Below are positions 43,899-53,345 of a stretch of 64,000 nt of DNA, piece by piece. This stretch comes from Mycolicibacterium aurum (GTDB taxonomy: Bacteria; Actinomycetota; Actinomycetes; Mycobacteriales; Mycobacteriaceae), in assembly GCA_900078775.1 (NCBI GenBank), contig LT549889.1, forward strand, positions 186,001 to 250,000. Direction: 5' to 3'. Both the position numbers and the translations under genes were made by a program. The notes under the pieces are model-generated. The model did not search any database, was not told the DNA's origin, and saw nothing but the letters and a program-made list of their open reading frames with translations. Position 1 is the stretch's first letter. Every line of letters begins with the position of its first letter.

Positions 43899-45115
43899 TA
43901 TCGGTCCCCGCCGACGGGAGGAAAAGCCACGACGTCCCGCCCGAGGGGCAGCGCGTCGCGGCGCGGCCCGGCGGCGCCGGTACTGACCGGAATCGGCTCC
44001 AGGGTGTCGTAGTAGCGCAGGACCTCGGGCAGCGGGGGAGTCTGTCCGGTGAGCTCGAAGGAGTCGAATACGTAGGGCAGTCCGTCGGCCAGCACGACCG
44101 AGGGCCGGTCGCTGAGCTGGAAGTGCAGGTGCGGGCCGCCGGTGCCGGAGCTGCCCACCTCGGCGACGGGCTGTCCGCGCGTGACGGTGTCGCCGGTACG
44201 AACCGCCAGGCTGTCCCTGCGCAGGTGTGCGTAGACGGCGAACCGCCCGGCACCGATATCGATCACCAGACGGTTTCCGCCCGCATCGGCCGGGGTGGGC
44301 TCGGCACGTGGCGCGCCCACCTCAAGGTCCGGGTTGCCGTCCGCCGCGTCCACCACGGTGCCGTCGGCCACTGCGTGGACGGGTTGGCCGAACGTCGGGA
44401 AACTGTTCGGCGACAGCGGGTCTCCGACACCCGGCCGGTTCTGCGCATCCAACTGGTTGAAGTCGATCGCGAAGCGCTGAGCCAGGTACCAGTGCCCGCT
44501 GATCGGATAGAGCGCACGCCGGTGCGGTCCGTCGCAGCAGCTGCCCAGCGCCGCCCACCCCGGGCCGGTCAGCGGCGGCCCGAGAACGGCCGGTGGTGCG
44601 GTCTCGACCTCCACACCGGCGGTGCGGAAGCTCCACGCGATGGCCGAGGCCGGTGCATCGGACGGTGGAGTGGTCGTCACACGGTGGGCGATGGCGGCGG
44701 GCACGGGCCTCTCGTCGAGCGGGACGTCCATCCACACGACAGCGACCGCCGACGGTTCCAGGGTCGTCGCCGGTGTCTGCGGCGACGCCGCCGGCGAGGT
44801 CGCCGCCCGCAGGGAGTCGCCGGTCAGCCGGGCCAGCACGTCGTCGGATCCGGCGTCGTAGACCTCGATCGTGTCGAGGGTGACCGGCACCGGCACCACG
44901 TTGGTCAGCAGCAGTTCATAGACCAGATGTCTCGTCGCATCGGTCCCGGTGAACCACCGCGGTGAGGACAGCGTGCTGACCAGGACCGGGGTGAGGTCCG
45001 CGGCGCTCGTGGGCGGCGCCGTGACCGGGGCGGTCGGCGCGGCGGTGCAGGCGCCGAGCACCAGCGCTGCAGCGGCCGGTATGGCCAGGAGGTGGGGGAG
45101 GCGCCACGACATCAC
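43898..45115 (-). CDS. M23-family metallopeptidase lipoprotein
   Basis: A 405-residue lipoprotein: signal peptide with lipobox LGAC (mature Cys about residue 23), a beta-rich domain (about 40-200), then an M23/LytM peptidase domain (about 245-355). The latter has FGQPVHAVADGTVVDAADG, VYAHLRRDSLAVRTGDTVTR (20 residues), GQPVAEVGSSGTGGPHLHFQ (20 residues) with the zinc-binding HLHF. M23 enzymes cleave peptide crossbridges; in many mycobacterial lipoproteins the exact target is unknown. It is followed, overlapping, by an exported hydrolase. Confidence 0.88.
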   Translation of the reverse strand: MMSWRLPHLLAIPAAAALVLGACTAAPTAPVTAPPTSAADLTPVLVSTLSSPRWFTGTDATRHLVYELLLTNVVPVPVTLDTIEVYDAGSDDVLARLTGDSLRAATSPAASPQTPATTLEPSAVAVVWMDVPLDERPVPAAIAHRVTTTPPSDAPASAIAWSFRTAGVEVETAPPAVLGPPLTGPGWAALGSCCDGPHRRALYPISGHWYLAQRFAIDFNQLDAQNRPGVGDPLSPNSFPTFGQPVHAVADGTVVDAADGNPDLEVGAPRAEPTPADAGGNRLVIDIGAGRFAVYAHLRRDSLAVRTGDTVTRGQPVAEVGSSGTGGPHLHFQLSDRPSVVLADGLPYVFDSFELTGQTPPLPEVLRYYDTLEPIPVSTGAAGPRRDALPLGRDVVAFPPVGGDR

Positions 45116-45127
45116 AGCGGAGCACCG

Positions 45128-46681
45128 TCACGCCGGGGCCAGGGCGGGCAGTTGGATCTCGTCGATACAGGACCGGTCCACGTCGGTCTCGGGAGCCTCG
45201 ACGAAGGCGGTCATGATCGACTGGGCGCATGCCGAATCCGGGATGACACCGTGTCCGCTGCCGGGGAAGTGCAGCACCGTCGAGTTGGGCAGTCCCGGGG
45301 TGACCTCACCCACCCAGGCGGGCGCGGTGCTCGCATCGAAGGTGCCGGACAGGATCAGGGTGGGGACCTCGCTGGTGACCGGTTGGCGGGCGGCCGGATC
45401 GGATCGGCCGACTCCCCAGGCGCGGCATTCGTCGAAGATGTAGCTGCCCGTCGGCGTGACCCGCAGGACGGCGTCGGGCAGTCCCGGCATGGCCTGGCGC
45501 GCCGCGCCCAGCGCTTCCTCCGGAGTAGTCCAGTTGGTCATCTCCTGGCAGTAGGCGCCCAGCGTCAGCCCGTAGCCCAGCGCTCCGCGTTGCTCGGCGG
45601 GCAGGTCGCTCGCGGCGATCGCCTCCGCCGCCAGGGTCACGTCGCCGTGTGACGCGGCGTAGATCATCCGGGGGATGTCGGCCACCCTGGTGGCGTCGCG
45701 GCTCCAGTCCAGCACCAGCGGGGTGAGCTTGGACCCGTCCACGGTGACTGCGACCTCCCACCCGGACCGGTCCGTCACCGTCACGTGTGCGGGCGCCTCG
45801 TTCAGCGCGTCGACCACCGCGGTGAAGGTCTGCATCAGATCGGGATAGGCGGCGACACAATGTGGTTGGTCCACGCAGGCTCGGTCGATCGCGGCGAGTG
45901 CGCTTGCCGGTGCCTCCCACCACCGGTCGACGATGTTGATGTTCGGTGGCACCACCGAGTCCAGCACCACCGAACGGATGCCTTCCGGGTGGTCACGCAT
46001 CATCTGCACGGCCACGTCCGAGCCATAGGACACCCCGTACAGGTTCCATTCTTTGATGCCCAGCGCGGTGCGGAGATCGGCGTGATCGGCGGCATTCTCC
46101 AAGGTGTTGTAGGACCCGAAGTCCACCCCGGTGGCCGCCAGCCGTTCCCGGCAGGCTGTCACGGCGGCCGCGGCAAGGTTCGCCGTCGACTGCCGGGCGA
46201 ACACCAGATCGATTGACTGCGCGGTGAATTCGTCGGCCTCCGGACAGGACAGGAAGGGGTCACCATGAATGGTTCCGCGTGGATTGACGAAGATGACGTC
46301 CCGGTCGGCGTTCATGCCGCCGGCGACAACCGCTGGGGCGCTGAGCGTTCCGGCCCCGCCCGGGCCGCTGGCGAGGTAGACGATCGGGTCGGGCGCAGGG
46401 GCATCACTGAGTGCTTCCGCCCGGGCGACCAGGATCTTGATGGTGCGCCCGTCGGCCATGCCGCGGTTCTCCGGGACGGTCAGGTAGCCACAGGTGAACT
46501 CCGGCCCGAGGTTGGCGTCGGGCAGTCCGGGGAAGTTGGGTCGCGGACACGGGGCGGATACATACGACAGCCTGGTCGTCTCATGGGTGTCGACCCGCTT
46601 CTCCGCGCAACCACCCACCGCGGCGGCGAGTGCGGCCGACAGGAACACGCTGAGCGCCACCCGAGACTCGCTGACGCGCAT
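45128..46681 (-). CDS. Exported alpha/beta hydrolase, tripeptidyl-aminopeptidase-like lipoprotein
   Basis: A 517-residue lipoprotein of the TAP/proline-iminopeptidase-like group (relatives in M. tuberculosis include the Rv2223c/Rv2672 type). Signal peptide with lipobox VGGC. The entry segment FTCGYLTVPENR, YLASGPGGAG, the nucleophile elbow WNLYGVSYGSDVAVQ, a C-terminal TAP-like domain (PTLILSGTFDASTAP) and the catalytic His in FPGSGHGVI are present. The start is ATG at 46681 at the signal peptide. It likely cleaves amino acids or peptides from the N terminus of extracellular substrates. It ends 12 bases before the metallopeptidase gene: an export-hydrolase operon. Confidence 0.88.
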   Translation of the reverse strand: MRVSESRVALSVFLSAALAAAVGGCAEKRVDTHETTRLSYVSAPCPRPNFPGLPDANLGPEFTCGYLTVPENRGMADGRTIKILVARAEALSDAPAPDPIVYLASGPGGAGTLSAPAVVAGGMNADRDVIFVNPRGTIHGDPFLSCPEADEFTAQSIDLVFARQSTANLAAAAVTACRERLAATGVDFGSYNTLENAADHADLRTALGIKEWNLYGVSYGSDVAVQMMRDHPEGIRSVVLDSVVPPNINIVDRWWEAPASALAAIDRACVDQPHCVAAYPDLMQTFTAVVDALNEAPAHVTVTDRSGWEVAVTVDGSKLTPLVLDWSRDATRVADIPRMIYAASHGDVTLAAEAIAASDLPAEQRGALGYGLTLGAYCQEMTNWTTPEEALGAARQAMPGLPDAVLRVTPTGSYIFDECRAWGVGRSDPAARQPVTSEVPTLILSGTFDASTAPAWVGEVTPGLPNSTVLHFPGSGHGVIPDSACAQSIMTAFVEAPETDVDRSCIDEIQLPALAPA

Positions 46682-46801
46682 CGTCGCTGCCCTCCGCCGG
46701 ACTGTCCCCTGCTGGGACGGTAGCCGACGGCGGAATCGGGCGGAGCGGTTCGGCGTTGATAGCCCCCGAGGGGGGTGTAATCGCGTCGCGCACGGCGGTA
46801 C

Positions 46802-46817
46802 CCTCGACCTATCGAGG
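46802..46817 (+). promoter_or_regulatory. Leader hairpin before the small exported protein
   Basis: CCTCGA-CCTA-TCGAGG, a perfect 6-4-6 dyad, ends one base before the GTGAGGA ribosome-site region of the gene at 46827. It may be an mRNA hairpin near the translation start or an operator. Confidence 0.35.
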
Positions 46818-46826
46818 TGAGGAAAC

Positions 46827-47111
46827 ATGAAACTACGTCACGTTGCGTCTGCAGGTGTACTGGCATTCGGTCTCGGTGCGGGAGCGCTACTCGGAACCGG
46901 GGTGGCTGCTGCCGCCCCCGCCGCTCCCGGGATTGATTTCCCGCAGAAACCCGGCCACGGCCCGGGTGGCTGGGACGGGTGGGGGCCCAAACCCGGCAAA
47001 GGACATGGGCACGGCCCATGGGGCAAGGGCGGCTTCGGGCTGAATGGCATCGACGCGTGCATCAGCGCGACGGCCCCATACGGCAACGTATCGGGATTCG
47101 TCTGCATCTGA
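46827..47111 (+). CDS. Small exported Gly/Pro/His-rich protein
   Basis: A 94-residue protein with a classical signal peptide (HVASAGVLAFGLGAGALLGT then GVAAAAPAAP) and a mature part rich in Gly, Pro, His, Lys and Trp (KPGHGPGGWDGWGPKPGKGH, 20 residues). It ends with two cysteines (DACISATAPYGNVSGFVCI) likely in a disulfide. His/Gly patches could bind metal or wall polymers; this is speculation. It is divergent from the exported peptidase. Confidence 0.75.
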   Translation: MKLRHVASAGVLAFGLGAGALLGTGVAAAAPAAPGIDFPQKPGHGPGGWDGWGPKPGKGHGHGPWGKGGFGLNGIDACISATAPYGNVSGFVCI

Positions 47112-47164
47112 GGCGCTGTACAGGTTGCCCGACACCACGGCGCGGCACCCGCGCGCCCGCGATG

Positions 47165-47668
47165 TCAGCCGATCCGGGCGCCGGCCGGTGAGGGCTGAAT
47201 CGTTACCAGCCGGAACGTGCCCGGTCGGGATTCGTCGGCCACATATCGCACCAGTAGGGTGTCCGGCGGGAACCGGGTGGCAACCGCGTTGAGGGTCCGG
47301 GGCAGAAACACCTTGGCCTTGGCGTTGCCGTACCAGTTGGGGTCGCTCGGATCGGTGTTCAGACCGCTGACCCGCTCGATAGCCTCGTCCCACTCCTGCA
47401 CGGCGTCTGGACGGGGGTCGGGGAAACCCGCGGACTTCACATACGCATCTTCTTGTCCGGCAAGGGTTATCGGCTCCATGGTACCGGCCGGTGTTCCGGT
47501 GATGGTGCCGTCGACGACGTCGGCGGTCACCGATGTCAACCGGGCGGTACAGAGCCCGTCGGCATCGCAGCCATCAACTGGGGTCGCGTGGGCGGGAAGG
47601 GAAGCGAACAAGGCCGCCATCGTCGATACGGCGACGGCGGCCAGTGCGCGGGCACTGGGATTCAGCAC
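47165..47668 (-). CDS. Exported protein, function unknown
   Basis: A 167-residue protein with a signal peptide (LAAVAVSTMAALFASLPAHA) and two nearby cysteines in VDGCDADGLCTARLTSVTAD (20 residues). The rest (VDGTITGTPAGTMEPITLAG, 20 residues, and PNWYGNAKAKVFLPRTLNAV, 20 residues) matches no family I recognise. GTG start at 47668 with GGGAGG. Seventeen bases upstream lies a perfect 13-bp dyad that probably controls it. Confidence 0.7.
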   Translation of the reverse strand: MLNPSARALAAVAVSTMAALFASLPAHATPVDGCDADGLCTARLTSVTADVVDGTITGTPAGTMEPITLAGQEDAYVKSAGFPDPRPDAVQEWDEAIERVSGLNTDPSDPNWYGNAKAKVFLPRTLNAVATRFPPDTLLVRYVADESRPGTFRLVTIQPSPAGARIG

Positions 47669-47684
47669 GGAACCTCCCAGAGTT

Positions 47685-47713
47685 CGACGTCACCGAAGTA
47701 TTCGGTGACGTCG
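47685..47713. promoter_or_regulatory. Perfect 13-3-13 inverted repeat upstream of an exported-protein gene
   Basis: CGACGTCACCGAA (47685-47697), GTA, TTCGGTGACGTCG (47701-47713), with no mismatch. It lies between whiB3 and the exported-protein gene, close to that gene's ribosome site. It can act as a DNA operator or an mRNA hairpin. No T-run follows on either strand, so a simple terminator for whiB3 is less likely. Confidence 0.7.
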
Positions 47714-47758
47714 TCCCCGGAGTTACAGTCCGCAGGTCACTGGTGGCCGCGCCAGGGT

Positions 47759-48049
47759 TCAGGCGCTGCGGCGCATCCCGCGCTTGAGCAGCAGTTCACG
47801 CTCGGATTCGGACAGGCCGCCCCAAATGCCGTAGGGCTCACCGACGGCCAGCGCGTGCGAGCGGCACTGGGTGATCACCGGGCAGGCCCGGCACAGCTCC
47901 TTGGCGCGCATCTCGCGCTGGGCGCGAGCCCGGCCGCGCTCACCGTCGGGATGGAAGAACACCGAGGAATCAACGCCCCGACACTGACCCTTCATTTGCC
48001 AGTCCCAGATGTCGGCGTTGGGTCCGGGCAGTTGCTGCGGTTGTGGCAT
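47759..48049 (-). CDS. whiB3: Fe-S redox regulator WhiB3
   Basis: A 96-residue WhiB protein. The [4Fe-4S] ligands are Cys23, Cys53, Cys56 and Cys62 (C-x29-C-x2-C-x5-C). The G-V/I-W-G-G turn is YGIWGGLSESER, and the basic C terminus LLLKRGMRRSA binds DNA. The N terminus MPQPQQLPGPNADIWDWQMK (20 residues) is nearly that of M. tuberculosis WhiB3 (Rv3416), and it sits next to the sigD cluster as there. WhiB3 senses O2/NO and controls lipid and redox metabolism, binding the primary sigma factor. The ATG at 48049 follows a GAGGGG site. Confidence 0.96.
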   Translation of the reverse strand: MPQPQQLPGPNADIWDWQMKGQCRGVDSSVFFHPDGERGRARAQREMRAKELCRACPVITQCRSHALAVGEPYGIWGGLSESERELLLKRGMRRSA

Positions 48050-48444
48050 TTGAAAACCCCTCTCTTCACACTCATTTCGCGAAGACGCGTGAGTGCGTGA
48101 GTCGCGGAACTGAACCGAGCACATGTCGCCGGTGACATCTCGTGCTCACAACGTAGAAGGGCTACCGAAAAGCCGTCAATAGCCGGGCTCCCCGCGAAAA
48201 GGCATAACCGCAGCGTGTGAATTTACCTCACGTTCATCGAGTTCACTTGCGGGCAACTCGGCGGGTGCTTTACCACAGTCTCGCGGAGGCCGCAGAACAG
48301 TGTTTTCCCTGTTCGTGTGGAAACGGCACTTTTGCGGGCCTGCGCCGCGTTGATCTGTTGGTAACGTGCCGACCATCAAGAGTTAACCAAGGTTGGTTCG
48401 GTCACTTTTTTGCGCGGCATCACGATCTTGATAGCGTCCGGGCG
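48050..48444. promoter_or_regulatory. 395-base divergent intergenic region whiB3 / sigD cluster
   Basis: No convincing gene in this gap. It holds the promoters of whiB3 (minus) and of the sigD-cluster first gene (plus). Notable items are the 6-2-6 dyad AACCAA-GG-TTGGTT (48385-48398), GTAACG at 48361-48366, which recalls ECF-type -35 elements, and a near-CRP motif GTGA-N7-TCAC (48217-48231) with one base too many. Confidence 0.5.
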
Positions 48445-49248
48445 ATGGCCAGCCCGAGAGTCGACGTGACCGCCTCCCTGACCGAAGCCGCATTCGGGGC
48501 GGATCCGCGGCGCCATCCGCTGCCCACCCCCCAGACCCCGCATGAGCGCTGGCTGCGCGCGGTCGCCGCCGGTGGGCAGGGCCGGTACGCCAGCGCGTTC
48601 ACCGACCTCGCCGAGATCGTCCGCACCTGCCGGTCCGGCCCGCTCGTGTCCCTGGCCCACAGCACCCGTGCGTCGTTCCTTCGTCAACTCGGTGGTCATG
48701 ATCTCGCCCGCGGCTGGGACGGCCGGGCCTGGGCAGCGGCCGGCGACGAAGTCGAGGCCGGCGTCGACGCGCTCGTCGGGTTGGCCGCCGATGCGTTGGG
48801 CGTGGGCCGACTGGCCGCCTCGGCCCGGCTGCTGCAGCGGGCCCGGGACGTGTTGGACCCGGCGGCGCCGGCACGTCTGCCCGTCCGGTTGGGGTGGGTG
48901 TCCGCGGAGCTGGCGATGGCCGGCGGGGACGGCGCCGCCGCCGTCACCCACGCCGAGGGCGCCGTCGAATCGGCCGAGGCCCTCGCCTCCATCCGGCACC
49001 GGGTGAAGTCACAGGTGGTGCTCTCGGCGGCGCTGTGCTGTGCGGGACGGCTCGACGATGCACGTGAGGTTGCCGACACGGCGTTCGACGCCACCGCCGA
49101 GTACGGGCTCATCCCGTTGCGCTGGGCGCTGGGCTGTCTGCTGTCCGATATCGGCAGTACCAGGCATTCCGTCCAGCACGTCGCCGCCATCCGCGACGAG
49201 GCCGCCGATACAGTGCGACGCGGAGGCGGCGTGTGGACGCGTCGCTGA
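48445..49248 (+). CDS. Alpha-helical (TPR-like) protein of the sigD cluster, Rv3415c-like
   Basis: A 267-residue, mostly helical, Ala-rich protein (HERWLRAVAAGGQGRYASAF, LARGWDGRAWAAAGDEVEAG, LGVGRLAASARLLQRARDVL, each 20 residues) resembling tetratricopeptide repeats. Position and size match Rv3415c, next to sigD and whiB3. The start ATG 48445 (MASPRVDV) begins the conserved protein; upstream codons in frame are in the long intergenic region. No signal peptide. The function is unknown; a partner role in SigD signalling is only suggested by neighbourhood. Confidence 0.8.
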   Translation: MASPRVDVTASLTEAAFGADPRRHPLPTPQTPHERWLRAVAAGGQGRYASAFTDLAEIVRTCRSGPLVSLAHSTRASFLRQLGGHDLARGWDGRAWAAAGDEVEAGVDALVGLAADALGVGRLAASARLLQRARDVLDPAAPARLPVRLGWVSAELAMAGGDGAAAVTHAEGAVESAEALASIRHRVKSQVVLSAALCCAGRLDDAREVADTAFDATAEYGLIPLRWALGCLLSDIGSTRHSVQHVAAIRDEAADTVRRGGGVWTRR

Positions 49249-49351
49249 ACCGGTTCACCCCGTCTCGATCGTTAGTGTTTATCTGACGCAATCGTCCGGC
49301 AGGTCCGCCTGCAAGAACGTCCCATCCGTAACGCTGGAGAGATCAACCACG

Positions 49352-49927
49352 ATGACAATTTCGGGAGAACGTCTCGATGATGTCGTCGCTGATGCTGTGG
49401 CGGGGGATCGTGACGCTCTTCGGGTGGTCTTGGAGACCATCCGCCCGATCATCGTCCGGTACTGCCGGGCCCGGATCGGGTCAGCTGAACGAAGTGGTCT
49501 GTCCGCAGACGACATTGCGCAGGAGGTGTGCTTGGCCGCCATCACGGCGTTGCCGCGCTACAAGGATCAGGGACGTCCGTTCCTGGCCTTCGTGTACGGC
49601 ATAGCGGCGCACAAGCTCGCCGACGCCCACCGGGCATCGGCTCGTAACCGCGCCGAGCCCACCGACAACGTGCCGGAGCGGTTCTCCGGCGAGGCCGGCC
49701 CCGAACAGCTGGCCCTCGACGCCGACGCCTCGGCCCGGATGGAGCGGCTGCTGGCCACCCTCCCGGAAAAGCAGCGCGAGATCCTCATCCTGCGCGTCGT
49801 CGTCGGGATGAGCGCGGAGGAAACCGCGGAAGCGGTCGGTAGTACCCCCGGCGCGGTGCGGGTCGCCCAGCACCGAGCCCTGGCCAAACTCAAGTCACAC
49901 ATCACAGCGGGAGGTGAGCATGCCTGA
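49352..49927 (+). CDS. sigD: ECF RNA polymerase sigma factor SigD
   Basis: A 191-residue sigma-70 family ECF factor. Region 2 has DDIAQEVCLAAITALPRYKD (20 residues) and FLAFVYGIAAHKLADAHR. Region 4 has LPEKQREILILRVVVGMSAE (20 residues) followed by the helix-turn-helix ETAEAVGSTPGAVRVAQHRA (20 residues). Equivalent to Rv3414c; it drives ribosomal, chaperone and wall-related genes in starvation in M. tuberculosis. ATG at 49352 with GGAGAG upstream. It overlaps the anti-sigma gene by eight bases, so the two are made together. Confidence 0.95.
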   Translation: MTISGERLDDVVADAVAGDRDALRVVLETIRPIIVRYCRARIGSAERSGLSADDIAQEVCLAAITALPRYKDQGRPFLAFVYGIAAHKLADAHRASARNRAEPTDNVPERFSGEAGPEQLALDADASARMERLLATLPEKQREILILRVVVGMSAEETAEAVGSTPGAVRVAQHRALAKLKSHITAGGEHA

Positions 49928-51173
49928 TTTCGGTCGCTGGACCGCCAACGGCGGTGACCCCTCCCTCAACGACATCAACCGGGCCGACAAGTTCCTGGAT
50001 GCGCTGGCCGCCGAGCAGGCGCCGTTCGCCACCGACCGCGGTGACGCCGATCTGGCCTTCCTGCTGTCGGGTTGGCGCGACGAGGTCCGCCACGTCCCGA
50101 TGGACCACATCGTCAGCCCATCGCAGGCGAGCGCGGCGCTCGTGGACGCGACGACCGCACGCCGCCGGCCCAACCGGCTGTCGCTGGCCGTGGTCGGCTC
50201 GGCCGCCGCGGCGGTGCTGTGCCTCGGCGGCTTCGGCGCCGCGGTGTTCGCGGCCGGACCGGGTGACGGTCTCTACGGCGTGCGCAGCATGTTCTTCGGT
50301 GACGAGCGGGCCACCCGCGACGACGCGGTGGTGCTGGCCGCGCAGACCGAACTCGCCCAGGTACAGCAGCTGGTGGAGCAGGGCCAGTGGGACCAGGCCC
50401 AGAGCAAGCTGGCCGCACTGTCGGCGACCGTGCAGAGCGTCGACCGGGTCGAGCAGAAACATGACCTGATCGAACAGTGGAATGCGTTGACCTACAAGGT
50501 CGTTGAGCAGGATCCGGCCGCGACGCTGCCCCCGCCGGGGGAGCCGCTGCCGGTGCTGCCGGAGTCGCCGCTGACCTTGCTGCCGGTGCCGGTGATCGAG
50601 GAATCGGTCACGGCCACCACCACCGCGCCCAGCGAGGCGACGACCGAACCGGTCACCACGTCGGCCGGGACGACGCCGCCCGAGACGACACCCGGTGACA
50701 CCAGCCCGGGTGAGACGACGAGCCCGTCGGAGACCTCGCCGGTCGAGGCCACCGCACCCACCACGACGGCACCGGCCACGACGGCACCCACCACCACGGC
50801 ACCCACCACGACGGCCACGACGGCACCGACGGCCTCGACGACAGCGCCCAGCACGAGTGCGTCGCCGACGACCACGGCGCCCACGACCACGGCGCCGACC
50901 ACGACGGCTCGCACGACGACGGTGCCCACGACGACGGTGCCTACTACGACGGTGCCCACGACCACCACCACGGTCGTGCAGTCGAGCGCCGCCGCGCCGC
51001 CGGCGTCCTCACCGGCCGAGTCGACGCGCGCACCGGAGACCGGTGCGACTCAGACACCCGCGGTGGAGGAGGAACCGGTCGTCGAGCAGCCGGCGCCGGA
51101 ACGTACAGCGGAATCGGCGCCGCCCGTGGTGACCACCACGACGGTGCCGGTGCCGTCAGACGGCGAGGAGTGA
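49920..51173 (+). CDS. rsdA: Anti-sigma-D factor RsdA with long Thr/Pro-rich extracytoplasmic tail
   Basis: A 417-residue membrane anti-sigma factor. The N-terminal cytoplasmic SigD-binding region (about 1-80; ADKFLDALAAEQAPFATDRG, 20 residues) is followed by one membrane span (LSLAVVGSAAAAVLCLGGFG, 20 residues), a helical extracytoplasmic part (VVLAAQTELAQVQQLVEQGQ, 20 residues) and a very long Thr/Ala/Pro tail. M. tuberculosis RsdA (Rv3413c) is about 300 residues, so the tail is expanded. ATG at 49920 is preferred to GTG 49914, as GGGAGG lies five bases before it. Proteolysis of RsdA would free SigD. Confidence 0.92.
   Translation: MPDFGRWTANGGDPSLNDINRADKFLDALAAEQAPFATDRGDADLAFLLSGWRDEVRHVPMDHIVSPSQASAALVDATTARRRPNRLSLAVVGSAAAAVLCLGGFGAAVFAAGPGDGLYGVRSMFFGDERATRDDAVVLAAQTELAQVQQLVEQGQWDQAQSKLAALSATVQSVDRVEQKHDLIEQWNALTYKVVEQDPAATLPPPGEPLPVLPESPLTLLPVPVIEESVTATTTAPSEATTEPVTTSAGTTPPETTPGDTSPGETTSPSETSPVEATAPTTTAPATTAPTTTAPTTTATTAPTASTTAPSTSASPTTTAPTTTAPTTTARTTTVPTTTVPTTTVPTTTTTVVQSSAAAPPASSPAESTRAPETGATQTPAVEEEPVVEQPAPERTAESAPPVVTTTTVPVPSDGEE
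50598..50990 (+). repeat. Degenerate ACGACG(G)CACC-type repeats encoding the Thr-rich RsdA tail
   Basis: Many imperfect copies of ACC/ACG-rich units (for example ACGACGGCACCC and ACGACGGTGCCC) encode TTTAPTTTAP- and TTTVPTTTVP-like runs. Such low-complexity DNA is prone to expansion, contraction and assembly error. The product is a rigid, potentially O-mannosylated stalk outside the membrane. Confidence 0.85.
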
Positions 51174-51180
51174 CCGCGAC

Positions 51181-51585
51181 TCAGCGGTAGCCGTCGGATT
51201 CCGAGGCCGCTTCATTGAGCGAGGCGTCGGCATATCCGCGGCAGTAATCCCACGTCACGTAGGCGTCGGGCTCGGGATCGTAGGCAGGCTCGTGCGGACG
51301 GACCGTGCCGTCGACCAGCAACTGCAGCAGGTTCGCGCGCAGCATGTCCCAGTCGTGGTAGTGGTCCTGCTGGCACTCGTCGCAGCACACCACCAGGCCA
51401 CGGATTCCCCTGTGCGCCAACAACGCCTCGTAGACCGCCAGGTCAGCCAGGTCGGCTTCCACGGCGCTGCGCTCCTGCGCATCCAGCGGCAGGCCGGGCT
51501 CAAGCGCGTCCAGGGCCGCCGACGGATCGTGCGGATCATCGGCAAACGGGTCTGGTGGCAGGCCAGGCGGGAGGTCATCTCGCAC
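51181..51585 (-). CDS. DUF5319 family protein, Rv3412-like
   Basis: A 134-residue acidic protein with cysteines in VVCCDECQQDHYHDWDMLRA (20 residues) and in YCRGYAD that may bind a metal. The N terminus PPGLPPDPFADDPHDP is proline-rich. Size and position (between rsdA and guaB2, opposite strand) match Rv3412, conserved in mycobacteria and of unknown role. GTG start at 51585. It converges with rsdA (7-base gap) and is divergent from guaB2. Confidence 0.85.
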   Translation of the reverse strand: MRDDLPPGLPPDPFADDPHDPSAALDALEPGLPLDAQERSAVEADLADLAVYEALLAHRGIRGLVVCCDECQQDHYHDWDMLRANLLQLLVDGTVRPHEPAYDPEPDAYVTWDYCRGYADASLNEAASESDGYR

Positions 51586-51705
51586 GGATCTAGCCTACGC
51601 AGCCCCGCTGGCTTCGCGCCACCGGTTCACCCGCGAGCGTGCCGCATGTCGCGCCGCGACGGCGCCGCACGGCGTCGCGGCGAGCGATGCCGCCGGTGCC
51701 GATAG

Positions 51706-53292
<1,587 letters not shown>

Positions 53293-53345
53293 CGAGCGCT
53301 TGCGCGAGGAACCGAAAACTCAGCAGCCCGAAAGGCATCCCGTAC

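Noticed and set aside
48217..48231. CRP site between whiB3 and the sigD cluster (GTGA...TCAC)
   Set aside because: The spacer between half-sites is seven bases instead of six, which moves the half-sites out of register.
49328..49353. GTAACGCT followed by CGAT as a SigD-dependent promoter of sigD
   Set aside because: The CGAT overlaps the sigD start codon, so transcription would begin inside the gene, and the spacing (14 bases) is too short.
50492..50971. Val/Gly-rich minus-strand frame opposite the rsdA tail, looking like a PE_PGRS-type repeat protein
   Set aside because: It is the exact complement of the Thr codon repeats; no PE domain, start context or ribosome site.
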